This document shows, piece by piece, positions 33,791 to 46,173 of a stretch of DNA of 64,000 nucleotides (position 1 is the stretch's first letter; each line of letters begins with the position of its first letter). The position numbers were made by a program, and so were the translations under genes. Below the pieces are notes generated by a model that saw only the letters and a program-made list of their open reading frames with translations, had not been told where the DNA came from and searched no databases. The stretch is taken from positions 178,155,863 to 178,219,862 of the forward strand of contig CM077116.1 in NCBI GenBank assembly GCA_039619475.1. The letters run 5' to 3'. Origin of the DNA: Icerya purchasi (lineage: Eukaryota; Arthropoda; Insecta; Hemiptera; Monophlebidae).

Positions 33791-36269
33791 GTTTAAATTG
33801 AGTGCTTCTTTGTATGATATTACATTTATCTTAATCCCTGTTTGTGATGTTTGGAGGTATGCTGCAGAAATTTACAATTCTTATATCCTAATGGTTGTAT
33901 TGGTGCAACAAAGGAAATAGGTTATTTAAGCAATGGCTCTATTAGGTTAAAAAGACATGGTTAATAGAATTTCTGGGAGTGTAATTATGTTTGTTGAATA
34001 ATAAAAACTTTGGAGGAGTGGTAGAGTGTGTACTCCATTAAACAAGTGAGTGCAACTTGTTAATTAAATTGTTCATTGTGCTCATTGCAAGGTAGTTATA
34101 ATATGATCAGACAACTTATATATGGTTGTTATAAATTAAACGCTCACACCAACAGGTGTGAATATTTCACCAACATCTCAATCCATGCAGTCGGTTTGAT
34201 TTTCTAATTTTAATCTATACTTAAATACTGTATGTTACCAGGGCTGCATCACATCTGTAATGATTGGTAATTTTGGGAGGTAAATATTGTTTCATTGCAT
34301 TAAAAAGTGTATACATGCATTTATAGTACATCACACTTATGTAAGCATATCAGCTCCATGCACATGTTATTGTGATGGTAAGTTCTGACTCTTCATACAC
34401 TGAAAATGTCATTGAGCCATGCATAATTAAATAGTAGACGTAACACATGTTAGTAAAGTAACTCTGGTAAATATCAAACACAGTCTTTGCAGCAATTGTG
34501 ATATTTAAATTGTAACACAGATTAGTGATCTAATCGGTTTTTTATCAATCATCTATTCTGATTACTGGTATGCAAAGTATCACATTGGAAACAAATAGGC
34601 TGGAATAAGAATAAACCACCAAGAAAAGGTTAGTACTGCGGTTGTTTTGGTTGGATACACGTGCAATACGCCCAAATTCTAGAAGCTGAAACACTCCTTC
34701 CTCACAAAACATTAGTTCAGTGCTTATTTTTTGGTTAGAGATACATTAATGCGCCTTTTAAATCACATAAACACAGCAGATTTAGTAGGGGTTAGAAAAG
34801 CTTAAAGGTGGCTGGTCAACAGTGAAACATATTCTCAAAGCATACACAAACATAAACCGCTAGTATAGGTTAGCAAATTATTACATCGGTTAGGCAATTA
34901 TAAATGTTTCATCAACACACATGCCAACATCTAAATACATCAAGCAACTCAGTATAGGTTAGCAAAATTATAAGTGGCTGGTTAAAGCCTCCTCTTAATC
35001 TCTATACCAGACAAGTGCTGTTACTGAGTGAGAGCCTTCATGCACAGGTGTTTGCAGAGAAAGGAGGTGATTGATTTGAGGTGTGGTGAGGTTTGAGATA
35101 TTTAGATATTAGTTTGTAACAGTGGAGATGTAGCAAGCAGAAGGATGTAATTGGGGTAGAACATGGCGGTGCACTGTTGAACTCTTACTGAATGGTCTGA
35201 TACAAAAAGGATATGGTTATTTAATTAAGTATTGACTCTTGATCAGTTGATAAAAGGGGGCACGGTCATGTGACTAAATACTCGCTCCTAGAAGTAACTT
35301 TTCCTATCTACTCACTACACATGAGCAGAACTGGATAAATTGGATATGGCAGTTGCTGTAGATACGAGAAATTTTAACATAATCGTTTAGTGACCTCGTT
35401 ACGTAGAGTTGTTCATTTTATAAAAAAATATTTTTATCAGTTTTGGGACGTTCCTTGTAAATTATAAATAAATTTATTGACATATCATGCCGTACCAATT
35501 TTTAATTAATTTAGTGATAAAAAAAGATAATTCAGGCGTGATAGCGTATTTTCAGTTGGAACACAACATAGTTACTCGATAAAAGAAAAACACCTTATCA
35601 CTTAGAAATGTAAATTATAGTTCCATGAAGAATTTAAAAAACAATAGTGACAAAACTAAATCAGTACGCAATAGTATGTAACGAGAAAGTCTGGAAAAAT
35701 ATAAATCTATTTAATAAGTCTTTGTTTTAAAAAGCTAACGAAGCGGGCGAATATTATTTTCAGTTAATAAATATACATTGCGACGTTAAATTAAATGCAA
35801 AACTTGAAATAATCTGTAAGCACTTGTAATTTTTTTTTTATATTTTTTTGGCAAGAAATTATTCTCATCTACATATAAACGAACATTAGTTTAAAAAAAA
35901 ACATTTAAAGTGATATAAAATACCAATGTTACAACTAATAATAATTATTAAATCGATATAAATTAATCTACACAATCCGCTGTACTAATTTAAACTACAT
36001 ATACAGGATTTAAAATAGTGCTCTGTGTACAAAAATCAGTGTTAAGTGATGTTCTAACATACCATTCTGCATTTATTTTGACTCGTCGGAGTAATTCTGA
36101 ACTATTTGCAAATGATGCAATATCCAATTTCTCAAAGCCCTTACAAAGAAGGAAATATAAAAGCTATGAAAATTATGTACAGACTATATGTCTACAAATA
36201 TATTATTACAGTACTATTATTTTATGTTCGAGATACTGTAAGTTAAAATTTTTCCCTAATCTTAAATAA
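33791..36269. other. Intergenic, with a short direct-repeat cluster
   Basis: No gene is supported. Three imperfect units starting near 34778, 34862 and 34950 share GTATAGGTTAGCAAA and, in two of them, AAGTGGCTGGT; spacing is about 85-88 bp. The region 33.8-35.4 kb is less AT-rich than its flanks and may be an unrecognised non-coding element. Confidence 0.45.
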
Positions 36270-36949
36270 CAATCTTGCGGGGGGGGGTATTGCCATCCCT
36301 GGAATACCGGCGCCTCCTACTACTGAAAAAGGCAATTTTTTTATTTTCTAATTTCTGAATTTCGTTATTATTTTTTAAAAATCCCTTTCATTATGCCCGG
36401 TATTCCTCAATTAAAATATTTCAGAGAACTTTCCACTTACCGAGACACCTATCTGTATTTTACGTGTAATCTGTTTCTCCCTAGCCATACAAATAACTTT
36501 ACTGATGCACGCCCAAAATTTCTCCAATGACTCACTACCAGAGATTTCCAGAGCTCTTATCAGACCGGAGAATAAGCGTAATAAATTCCCCTGTACAAAC
36601 GCTTAATACGCTGATACGGTTATGAGACCCCTAGCCATCTGTGTTGATGTCTCACTACTAAAATATAACAAACTCCAGCATTCTAATATTGCGAAAAAAG
36701 CACGAGCCACAATTCAGAAATATCCAGACTATGTAACATTCTACACAGCTACAGCCAATGCCCTCCCAACTGACTGGGTCGTTGTCCACTCCCTGTTCAT
36801 TTGAGGCATGTGATGTATCACAAGCAGCGAGACGCAGTGATAGCTGTGTTCCTCCATAACATGTCTTCGTCTCAACCATAATTGTCTTCCTTCGTCTCTC
36901 CTTCGTTTTTCTATTGTTTCTTCCTCATACTGTAATTTTCATCCCTCAG
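36270..36949. other. Unassigned GC-balanced block
   Basis: Starts with a G run of nine at 36279-36287. Short open stretches occur (36391-36530 and 36622-36804), but none matches a family I know. Its position directly upstream of a LINE tail suggests it is part of a decayed retrotransposon. Confidence 0.3.
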
Positions 36950-37233
36950 GTCATGACTGTGTTTGTGATGCAAATCATATCCTTTTTGAATACTCTCTTC
37001 TTGTACAGAAGCGTTCCCTCCTCTACACTAAGCTTCTCCACCTAAAACTACCTACTCCTTTTTGTGCTTCCTACATACTTTCCTTTCCTTCACCAGATGT
37101 TGTTCTACTCTTAGCGGAGTTCATTTCCTCTATTTCTTTATATATCAAAATTTAATCATGTTTTCGTAATTCTTTGATGATGGGTCATTGCCCTTGGTTT
37201 GCGTTCCCAAAAAAAAAAAAAAAAAAAAAAAAA
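36950..37233 (+). mobile_element. I-type LINE 3' tail fragment
   Basis: The frame CVCDANHILFEYSLL and then LPTPFCASYILSFPSPDVVL matches the C-terminal end of the large LINE at 44.26-44.46 kb (CDANHVLFECSFI and the FPSPSVV segment). A 3' UTR with GGGTCATTGCCC follows, then an A run of about 23. Only the last 90 codons remain. Confidence 0.75.
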
Positions 37234-37399
37234 GATACATACATATATATATATATATATAAAAGTTTCCATTCTGAAGATATTTTCTTTTTATTAGTCC
37301 TACTCGCGCCTTTTTGCTTTAACTTCAGATCGTCACAAAGAATCTTAATACATTTTAATAGGGTAATGTAACCGAAAACTCGCACTATCTTCTATCTTA

Positions 37400-37860
37400 T
37401 TCAAATTTGATAATCCTAATGGGTCTAATCCAAGTACAAAAAAATCCCATAAATATCGTTAACAGTTTCACCAGCGACATAGATGGCTTGATAAACATGC
37501 TCTCCAACAATTACCCCTTACTGGGAAACCGCGCAATAAAAACACGTTTCTCCCAGCTAATCAAAAAATTAAGCTCCATTCCGCAACCTCCCTCACAATC
37601 TTCTCCTGTGTAAATAGAAACAAATAGACAACCAAAACAAACAAGACTATATCTTAAAGTATACTGTCATGGGTCATAATAAAATCATCATGCAGTGGAT
37701 TGTAGAGGTCTCTACAATCAGCTCACTGAACCCTCATACGCCCCCAAAGTCATATGTTTACAGGAGTCACATTTCAAAGCATTTAATAACCCAACAGTCA
37801 GAATTACACTATCATAACAAATCCAACAAAGTGAAACAAAGGCAAATAAAATATCAGTAG
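37400..37860 (+). mobile_element. LINE fragment: ORF1 end and ORF2 endonuclease start
   Basis: A 68-codon frame ending IKKLSSIPQPPSQSSPV (stop about 37611) looks like an ORF1 C terminus. After about 60 bp, ORF2 begins with MGHNKIIMQW; a frame change then gives RGLYNQLTEP and PKVICLQESHFKAFN. These are the first endonuclease (EEP) motifs, including the Mg-binding glutamate. It stops near 37820. This appears to be a different LINE family from the 39.3-kb element. Confidence 0.65.
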
Positions 37861-39075
37861 GAGCAAAAAAAGTGCAAATTAAATTTTTTAATTTTTTGAA
37901 GTTGTTTTATTCATATTTTAAATTTTTTACCGTTATAATGGCCACGGACTAACTCAAGCAATATACGCTACTTTATTATTGCGAAAATTAATGATGAAGT
38001 TTTTATAATAGGTTGGTTACAGCACACCCATTCTCACTCAAATAGTTCTGAATTATGAAACTTATTTGACATGTGATATTTACATCTGTATATCAAAATT
38101 TTAACAGCAATTACTGAGAATATTTAAATCAAATATCATTTAAGTATCTTGTATGTTTCCTATGTTTGTCAAGTAATAGTTGTTGAAAAACCGCTTGTTT
38201 TATGCGAAAGAAGGTGATTATTTTTAATTTTAATAAAAACAAAACAAATTCGATTTAAAAGTTGCAGTTGAAATTGCAACGCAAAATACTTTTCTAAGTT
38301 TCAAGAAAGGACCTTCAGATTCGTATGTGTAAAATTAAATAACTTCTTTCGGGTATAAATACTCTCAAAAAGTATAAAATAACATAACATAAAGCTTAGA
38401 AATAATAATTCATATAAAAAAAGGTATTGTAATGAACTCTAGGAAAATAAACAAATAGAATAACTAAAATCTTCCAAAAATTAAAAAGAATAATGTAGAA
38501 CCGAAAATTCGGTCACTACGCGCATTGCGCAAATTCTAAACAAAAACCAAATCTGGCCGGTATTTAAGATAAACAGAAATTTAAAAAAATAAAAAACGAC
38601 TTATATCACTTACATGCACCTGTAATGTACCGAATTTTTTGCTCTTGTGCTCTAATTTCAAGTCGTAGCTGATACAAAAACACAGAAATATCCGCAGTAG
38701 CCGTACGAAAAAAAAAACAAAACACGAGAAAAAATGAAACAGAAATTAATTTTAACAATCCTAATACGATAGCTAAACTTGAAGAAACAAGCTAACTTTA
38801 ATCAAAAATGGTAGTGAAGTAGAGAAATGTATAAATTTTAATAAAGACCACAGCGCTAAATATTTGATTCAAGTTGGACACTGGTAGTTGGTAGCATAAA
38901 AAGTAAAGTGTAAATTTGCCCGTCATTATTTATTTACCTGACTTCGCTTTCTTCAGGACTGTGGTTTTTGTATTTTCTGTCACAGTTTTTAGTTTTGATG
39001 GCGATGAACAAAGTATAGAAATTTAATGAATAATTGTTTTGTTTTTTTTTTTGATTTTAACTGAAAGTAGGTAAT
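37861..39075. other. Intergenic AT-rich DNA
   Basis: No gene or named element was recognised. Confidence 0.5.
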
Positions 39076-39240
39076 GCGGTAGCCTTTTTTTTTTTTTTAA
39101 TTCACCCCAATGGGTTTGCCAACGAGGACATTAGCCCAAGAAATGGGAAGAAGGAAAAAATAACGTTATATTCTTAAACTTTTGAGGATAAAGGATGCAA
39201 ATAATTCAAAGGCATGAATAGACAGAAGTAAAAGGAATAA
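39076..39240 (-). mobile_element. I-type LINE 3' tail, inverted
   Basis: A T run at 39085-39098 followed by TTCACCCCAATGGGTTTGCC is the complement of the 3' end of this LINE family (compare TGGGTAAATGTCC before the A run at 44.55 kb). Short, non-coding and in opposite orientation to the element that starts right after it. Confidence 0.5.
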
Positions 39241-39310
39241 GAGAATGTAGCTTTTCACTTTGCTTTGTACTTTACCGCTTGATTAAAAGTACCTGGGGAT
39301 TCACCACTGA

Positions 39311-40159
39311 TGTACATACAGTACTTCCGAGGGTAAGAAAATCCCTACGAATTCCATCGAAATCAAATTTTCTAGTAATACAACTCTTCCCAATTTCGTG
39401 TCTATCTACATGCTCCGTTTTCCTGTAGCCCCCAGCATCAAACCTCCGACCCAGTGCTCTAAATGTTTCCTCTTTGATCACATCGCTAAAAACTGCCGCA
39501 GCTCCAGCGCTATTTGTTCCCATTGTTCCTTAAAACATCCTGTCTCTGAATGTTCTAATCTGCAAAACCCTCCTCTATGCCGAAACTGTAACGGTTCACA
39601 CTGTTCTAATGACCGCAGTTGCCCCGAGTGGTCTAGGCAAAAGGACATCAAGAAAATAATGGCTTTTGAAAACGTTTCATTTCATGAAGCTTCTGCTATA
39701 AAAAACAAATCTATTACTACTCCGGCATTTTCTTACGCTAGTCGCGCCTCTATTCCTTCCTCCAAATTGATAATTTCTCCCGATACTCCTGTTTCTACTG
39801 GTCACGCTCTTCCTAAGACTCCCACTTTCCACAAACCTAATAAAAACCATCATTCTTTTAAACCTAAGCCTGAATTCCCTCCTCTTCCGTCTAACCAACT
39901 TCCGTCCCCCTCCAATGGCTGGGCTTTAAACCTTCCTCTTAACGTAAGTAATAATCCCGGTCTTCCTAACACCAGTGTTCCCTCCGCTTTAATCTCCAAT
40001 CATTCTGCACCTGCTTCTTCTTCTGCGACTTCTTCTTCCCCTATGACCAATTTAGCAACTGATATTATTGATCTGCTTTCTTCCCACAACATTGTGACCT
40101 CATCTAACTTTGCCTCTTCACTTTTCTCCTTCCTGTCTAGTAATTTATGCGGCAATTAA
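39311..40159 (+). pseudogene. LINE ORF1, gag-like with zinc knuckles
   Basis: Open from 39311 to the stop at 40157-40159, N terminus missing. The frame carries QCSKCFLFDHIAKNC, CSHCSLKHPVSEC and CRNCNGSHCSNDRSC, a run of three CCHC-type nucleic-acid-binding knuckles. After it comes a Ser/Pro-rich linker of about 150 residues. Gag-like proteins of this type coat the element RNA. No internal stop. Confidence 0.85.
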
Positions 40160-40813
40160 CTTCTCTCTTAAATTTCTTCTTCATTTTCCTTTTGAACTTG
40201 TCACTGCTCTGCAGTACGCTGTTGAGAAATGATTTGAGTCATCTACTCACAGTGGCTCAGTACAAAGTTTTGAACTTCCTTTCACAATCCTTTCAAATTT
40301 TTTCTTTAAGAATTATAAGATATATGGAATCGGTTCATTTTGACCAGTATTCCAATGCAGTTAATGTTTTCCTTCCTATGGTTTAGCCTGGTCATTTTAG
40401 AAAAACGCCTTGGGAGGTAATTAAACCTACCGGTCCTAAGGACGTTTTGATAATCTTTCCTTTAGTCAGTCGCAGGCTTTTTTACCTGTTTACTGTTACA
40501 TGTTGCATGCGGACTGAGTATAGCTTCATTTATATAACATTTTTACATAATAATGGAAGGCATAGAACCTTCTGTTGTTCTGGTGTAATGTCTTTCTGCA
40601 TTTACTGTCTTCAGTTACTATTATTATTTATCCATGTTTATTTCCTTGATATTTCGCCTTATTGCCGCAGATTCTATCTTACTTCCTTGTCTTATTCCTC
40701 TGCCTCCACAGTCAGCTCCCTCTCTTATGGTTCCACTCATACTCTTCCTTGTACTCCCTTCTTGGTCGGCAAGCAGGAACTCTCTTCATGCCATTTTCCA
40801 CGCTTTCTTCCTA
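40160..40813 (+). other. LINE inter-ORF region
   Basis: About 650 bp between ORF1 and ORF2, long for this kind of element. It has overlapping pyrimidine-rich open stretches without family likeness. Confidence 0.4.
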
Positions 40814-43800
40814 ATGATCCACAAGTTTAATATTCTCCAATGGAATTGTCGTAGTCTAAGAGCCAACCAACAAGCATTGGAGGGAATACTAGACTCCTCC
40901 TCTATCCATATTGCTCTTTTATCGGAGACCTGGCTTTCGGAATCCTCTGATATTTCCATTCGCGGCTTTACAGCAATACGTTCTGATCGTGTTGATGGCT
41001 ATGGTGGCGCTGCCATCCTCATAAGAAATGATATCTTCTTTGTCCACCACGACCATTCTTCTTACTTTTCTTCAGATTCTCTCTCTCCCAACTTAGTCCA
41101 TATTTCGATCCCAAATATTCATCCTCAGCCTGTTCATATATTTTCTGTATACGTTCCTCCTAGTTTTGACCTTAATAATTTCCCATTCTCTCTTTTGGCT
41201 TATCCTCACTCTCTTCCCTTTATTGTCGGCGATGACTGGAATGCTCACGCTCCTCTTTGGGGCTCTGCGCGTCATAACAGGAATGGCCGTGTTCTAGAAA
41301 ACTTTATTCTCGGTAAAAATTTTGTCCTTCTGAATGATAACTCTCCTACTCTTTATAGAGGCGCTCACTCATCCAGCTCTGTTGATCTGTCCTTTACCTC
41401 TCCACACTTTGGTCTTCGCTGTCAATGGATCTCGCTCCTAAATGGTCTCTCAACAATGTTAACTGGGAGGAATTCCGTTCTAATTTCGACTTATCTCTTC
41501 CTTACATACACTCCCTCTCCGATCCTATTCAACAATATAACGTTTTCTCTGATTCCATTTCTTCTGCTCTGGATGCCTCCTCTCCGCCAATTCATCATTC
41601 CAAAAGATATTACCATCTTCAGGCTTCCTCACTTTGGTGGAACGAAGATTGTACTAATGCCGTTAAAGACAGTGTCTCTTCATTTAGATGTTTCCGGTCT
41701 TGTTCTTCCTTTGCTAACTTCATGGCTCATAAAAAAGCTAATGCCAAGGCTAGATTTATCCTCAAAACGTCCAAAAGAAATTCATGGAGGAAATTTTGTG
41801 CTTCGTTTTCTAGATCTACTTCAATTTCCCATCTTTGGAAGATGGCTAAAGCTTTTCGCTCTTCTAGATTGGATCGTCCATCATTTTATAACCTTCCTTC
41901 AGATAGACTCACTACTTTTCTTGATTCCATTGCTCCCTCCTATGTTCCTTCCCTTGAGGAATCTTGGTCTCCTTCCCTTCCTATCTCCAATTCTTCCCAC
42001 TTCCTGTCTTCTAGCTTCAGCATCAATGAACTTCGTGTTCCTTGACTAATTCTTCTAATTCTAGCCCTGGTATAGATGGCATTCCATTCCGTGTCCTTAA
42101 GAACCTTTCTGAATCAGCACTTAAAATCCTGTTGTCAATTTACAATTCTTTTCTATGTATCTGTGAAACTCCTCCGCTTTGGAATTCCTTTATTATTATT
42201 CCTATTCCGAAGAAGAATCCCAATTCCTTTCGTCCTATTTCTCTAGCTTCTTGTTTAAGAAAACTTTTTGAACGAATGATTAATAGGCGCCTTATCTGGT
42301 GGCTAGAATAATATAATGTTCTTCCTGATAACATGTTTGGTTTCCGTCCTGGCTTTGGTTCTTCTGATTGCATATCCCTTTTTCTCTCTGATATCTATAA
42401 ATCTTTCATCCACAAAAAATTTACTATCTCTGCGTTCGTTGATGCTACCTCAGCTTTTGATAAGGTTTACCTTCCTTCTCTTCAGAATAAAATGCTTTCC
42501 ATTAATATTCCTCTTGAGTTTACATCCTTAGTTATTAATCTGTTTCGGAACAGAACTATCCATCTTTCTACCCCTTTCTTTTCTGATTCCAGGACAGTTT
42601 TTCGAGGTCTTCCGCAGGGATCGTGCCTTAGTCCTACCCTTTTTAACATTTATTTCCTTAGTCTTTCTTCTCTTTCTATTCCATCTAGTTCGCTATTCTT
42701 TGCCGACGATATTCTCGTCTATTCTTCTTCTGATGATCTGTTTTCTGCTAATGAGGAGCTTAATAACTCCCTTGCTATTTTAGAAAATTCTTTATCTTCT
42801 CTTCATCTTTCTATTTCCCCTGAGAAATCTGCTGGTATCGTTTTTACATTTCGTCCTTTTGATCGTTCCTTGGTTAACCTTTTCATGTGCCAGGTCCCTA
42901 TTCCTTTGCTCACTTCCTTCTCCTACCTCGGCGTAATTCTTAATAGTACTCTGTCTTTTCATGATCATATTAACTATCTCTGCACGTCTGCTCTCAAAAG
43001 ACTCAATTTTTTGAAGGCGTTGTCTTCCCCCAAATGGGGTGGTGATCCATATATTCTTCTCATGCTGTATAAATCCATTATTCTTTCTAAGTTTGACTAT
43101 TGTTCTTTTCTTTATGCCAGTGCTCCTGTGTCCCTTCTCGTCAAACTTGATCGCATCCAAAATTCTTGTCTGCGCCTCTGTGTTGGTGCCCTGAATTCTT
43201 CTCCAATTCCAGCTCTTCTGTCCGAAACTGGCTTTGTTCCTCTTTGTATTCGAAGACTTCACCTTGATGAAAGGTTCATGATTAGACGTCTGCAGATCTC
43301 TCCTTCCAAACTCATGAATTCTTATCAATATATCCGGGTCAATTGGCGTTTTTCTCTTCGTAAGATTCCAATTCTTTCTCTCATCTCTTCTCGACTCGTT
43401 CCACTTTCTCACTTTGTCCTCTCCCAGAACAAATCTCCATACTTTACCTTTAACTTCTCTGAACTGTCTCATCCGCCTAAGTTATTCTCTTTACCTTCTA
43501 ATTTTAAGTCTCTTCCTCGTCCTGCCATTCACGAAGAATTTAATCACACTCTTTCCTCTCTATTTCCTGCTCACATCACGATTTTTACGGATGGCTCGAA
43601 ATCTGCTTCGGGGGTCGGTGCCGCTTTTATTCTTCCTGCTCTCAACTATTCTGAATCATTTCAACTTCCCTCCTTCTCTTCTGTCTTCCTAGCCGAATCC
43701 ACGGCTATTTTGCGTGCGGTCCTCTTTATATCTTCAACTTCTAATTTAGTGAATTTCCTTCTACGCTCCGACTCGAAGAGTGTTTTAGTAGCTATCGCGT

Positions 43801-44465
43801 CTCCCCTTCCTGAACCCTCTTCCTGTCCTATTATTCTTTATATACGCTCCTTGATTTTCAATTTATTAGCCCCCCGTTCTATCCATATTGACCTGCTTTG
43901 GATTCCTGGCCACTGTGATATAGCTGGTAACGATCTTGCCGACTCGTTAGCTTGCTCGGCCGCAGTAAATGGTCGTTTCATAGGCAGATTTCCTTCCCAA
44001 AGTCTTTACTCTCTCTCTTTTCGTTCTCACCGTGACTTTTGGACTGATCTCTATCCGTCCTGTTTCTCCAACCCTGACTCCTTTTACCTTGCTTTACAGC
44101 CTTCTCCATCCGTTTCTCCCTGGTTTAATAATTTTCCCAGTATCAGCCGTTCTGTCATTTCTTCCATAGTTCGCCTTCGTTTTAATCACAGTTTGCTCCC
44201 GGCTTCTCGTTTCCGCTTTGCTCTGGTTCAATCTCCTTTGTGTCCCTTTCATCATCCTACCTTCAATGGCACGTGTGATGCAAACCACGTACTATTTGAA
44301 TGTTCCTTTATTTCTACTGAACGCGCGATCCTTTATTCCAATTTGCTTAGCCTTGGCCTCCCTACACCTTACAGTGCCCTCTATATTCTCACTTTTCCAT
44401 CTCCTTCTGTTGTTCCCTTGTTATCCGCCTTCATTTCCTCTGTCTCTAATCGTTTCTTGATATAA
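40814..44465 (+). pseudogene. LINE ORF2: endonuclease, RT and RNase H
   Basis: Likely start ATG 40814. The EEP endonuclease opens with FNILQWNCRSLRANQ and LLSETWLSE. A frameshift near 41425 moves the linker to the frame ending at 42045, and another near 42040 leads to SSPGIDGIPFRVLKNL. One in-frame stop follows at 42309-42311. From 42333 a 710-codon frame is intact: FGFRPGFGSSDC, motif A FVDATSAFD, motif B GLPQGSCLSPTLFNIY, catalytic FFADD (residues 122-126), then RNase H with TDGSKSASGVGAA, LAESTAI, RSDSKSV and WIPGHCDIAGNDLADS (all catalytic D, E, D, D visible). The C-terminal zinc-like CPFHHPTFNGTCDANHVLFEC ends the protein. Only three lesions, so a young copy. Confidence 0.9.
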
Positions 44466-44561
44466 CTTGTCGCTCCATATGTCCTTCTATTCTTTTAATC
44501 TTTTGTGCTGGGTAAATGTCCTGTGCTGGCGTGCCCATTTAAATATAATAAAAAAAAAAAA

Positions 44562-45004
44562 TACATATATGTATGCATGTATGTAAGAATATATTGATTG
44601 TTACATTTAGACCGTTCATATTAATACAAAGTATTTTGATACACATAACAAAATTACTCACTTCTTAAAATTGAATTAGCCCACTTTATATTATCAGTTA
44701 ATTTAAATTATTTCGTCATAACTGATTTGAAAAATTCTTGCAAATTTTCTTTATGCTCACACTATCAAAAATATAAAATTTAACATTTCAAGCATGAGCA
44801 CTATAAGGAATAGAAATACCAAGTTTTAATAGAAAGGAGTAGAAGGAAAATTGTTTAGCAGAGAAGACTCCACATTTGAACAAAACAAGATCAAAATCAC
44901 AAGAAATGTATATGGAGGGGGATGAAAAGGATAAAATGGAGTATAAGTAGATGAAAACGATGAAAATGATGCGGAAAGGAGACTGTGGTTAAAGCGAAGA
45001 CGAC
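44562..45004. other. Intergenic AT-rich DNA
   Basis: Begins with a TACA/TATG microsatellite-like stretch (ATACATATATGTATGCATGT) directly after the LINE A run. Nothing else is recognised. Confidence 0.5.
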
Positions 45005-45275
45005 AAATAGCAGAGATTGTAGAGCGTGTGGTTAAGGTGCTTGGCTACTAAATCAGAGGGGTCACGGGTTCGAGACTTATCTCGTTCCGGATCCGAATTG
45101 TTCTCAGGTTTACCCAACCTGAAATAATTTAGTACCAGAGAAATCTACGAAAATAAAGGCGAGCGAGAGAAAGGAACTGGCCCCTACTCTCATTAGTGCC
45201 GTTGGGTTTAGTACACTGTGAACCTTAACTTCACAATTCCCGACGCCCTGTCAAAGGTATGGGACTCATTTTACT
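45005..45275 (+). repeat. SINE family B, copy 1
   Basis: The head has a B box in GGGTTCGAGACT and a decayed A box near GTGTGGTTAAGG, tRNA-derived. The body shares AAAATAAAGGCGAGCGAGAG and a CTGTCAAAGGTATGGGACT ending with the copies at 57.4 and 13.5 kb. Confidence 0.8.
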
Positions 45276-46014
45276 TTTTTTTAGACGAATTATGAAATTT
45301 ATTTCTAATGTTTACAAATGTTTTAACCATTTAAAAGTTATTATTTCAGGTCCATAATCTTTTCATCTAGAACGGCTGTTATTTTCCTAACTTCATGTGC
45401 CTTTTCTTTTATTTAACTGTTGCCTTTTTTCGATAATCCATTTTCTTTCTATTTCTTCAGTTTTCTTTCCTTTTCTTTCTTTTTCCTTCTTCAATAAGTA
45501 TTCATAATAGCGGGCGTGATCATTTCAAGCCGAATACATCAACTCATTTTTTATTATAAAACTGTTCAACTCACCATCTGAAATTACAATGTTATAAATT
45601 TTTTGTACAAAGTAAATACAACACTAAATGAAGACTTGCCGATATTTATCGGTGCGTGGGTATTTGAATGAATATTACATGTTGCCACATTCCACCTTGC
45701 CTGTTTATTTAAACGTTTCTACAGTAAAATTTAATTAAAAATTTTGTTTTCACAAAATAATAAACCGCTCTTTACCACACATTTTTTATCCTTCAGTTTT
45801 TTAAACTACATTTACACATAACCGAAATGAAGACGTTACATGCACCACTTCATACTCTTAATCATTTATTCACCGCAAAGAGATACAGACCAACATTCTA
45901 ACGAACCGCTATTAAGTTGGGTTACATGAAATTTCTGCTTGCCATGAATGGAATGAGTTTTGCTTTTTTTCAAAATAGGCAAAAATGCGTAACTTTGTAT
46001 CAAAATATTCTAAA

Positions 46015-46173
46015 TTAAAATAAATTTACTTCTAATATGCATGTTTTCAATCTTTTCAGTGATATTACCACTTTTACTACGGCATCTTTATCCATGTTAG
46101 GATTGTAAATTCTTAAATACTCTAGAGCAGGAGCGTTTATCGATATTGATAAAAATTCTTCACGCGAACAGAG
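46015..46173 (-). CDS. LRR protein, terminal exon
   Basis: Starts after the acceptor TTTTTAG in phase 0 with LCSREEFLSISINAP, then the repeat unit ALEYLRIYN, and ends at TAA 46017-46015. It joins in frame with 48998-49101. Host gene; the 3' end is supported by the stop only 14 codons past the last repeat-like segment. Confidence 0.6.
   Translation of the reverse strand, partial: LCSREEFLSISINAPALEYLRIYNPNMDKDAVVKVVISLKRLKTCILEVNLF

Larger units (their letters stand above)
39290..44561 (+). mobile_element. I-type LINE with RNase H, nearly full length
   Basis: It contains a gag-like ORF1, an ORF2 with endonuclease, reverse transcriptase and RNase H, a short 3' UTR and an A run at 44550-44561. 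RNase H in ORF2 places it in the I superfamily. It is 5'-truncated, because ORF1 is already open at 39311 without a start. Base use is strongly pyrimidine-rich on the + strand, unlike its surroundings. Three or more shorter relatives occur in this window. Target duplications were not identified. A recent copy, with two frameshifts and one stop in ORF2. Confidence 0.9.

Noticed and set aside
40447..40830. 127-codon ORF between LINE ORF1 and ORF2
   Set aside because: Pyrimidine-rich overlap of another open frame with no domain likeness.
42792..43472. 226-codon - strand ORF
   Set aside because: Antisense shadow of the LINE reverse transcriptase, created by its pyrimidine bias.
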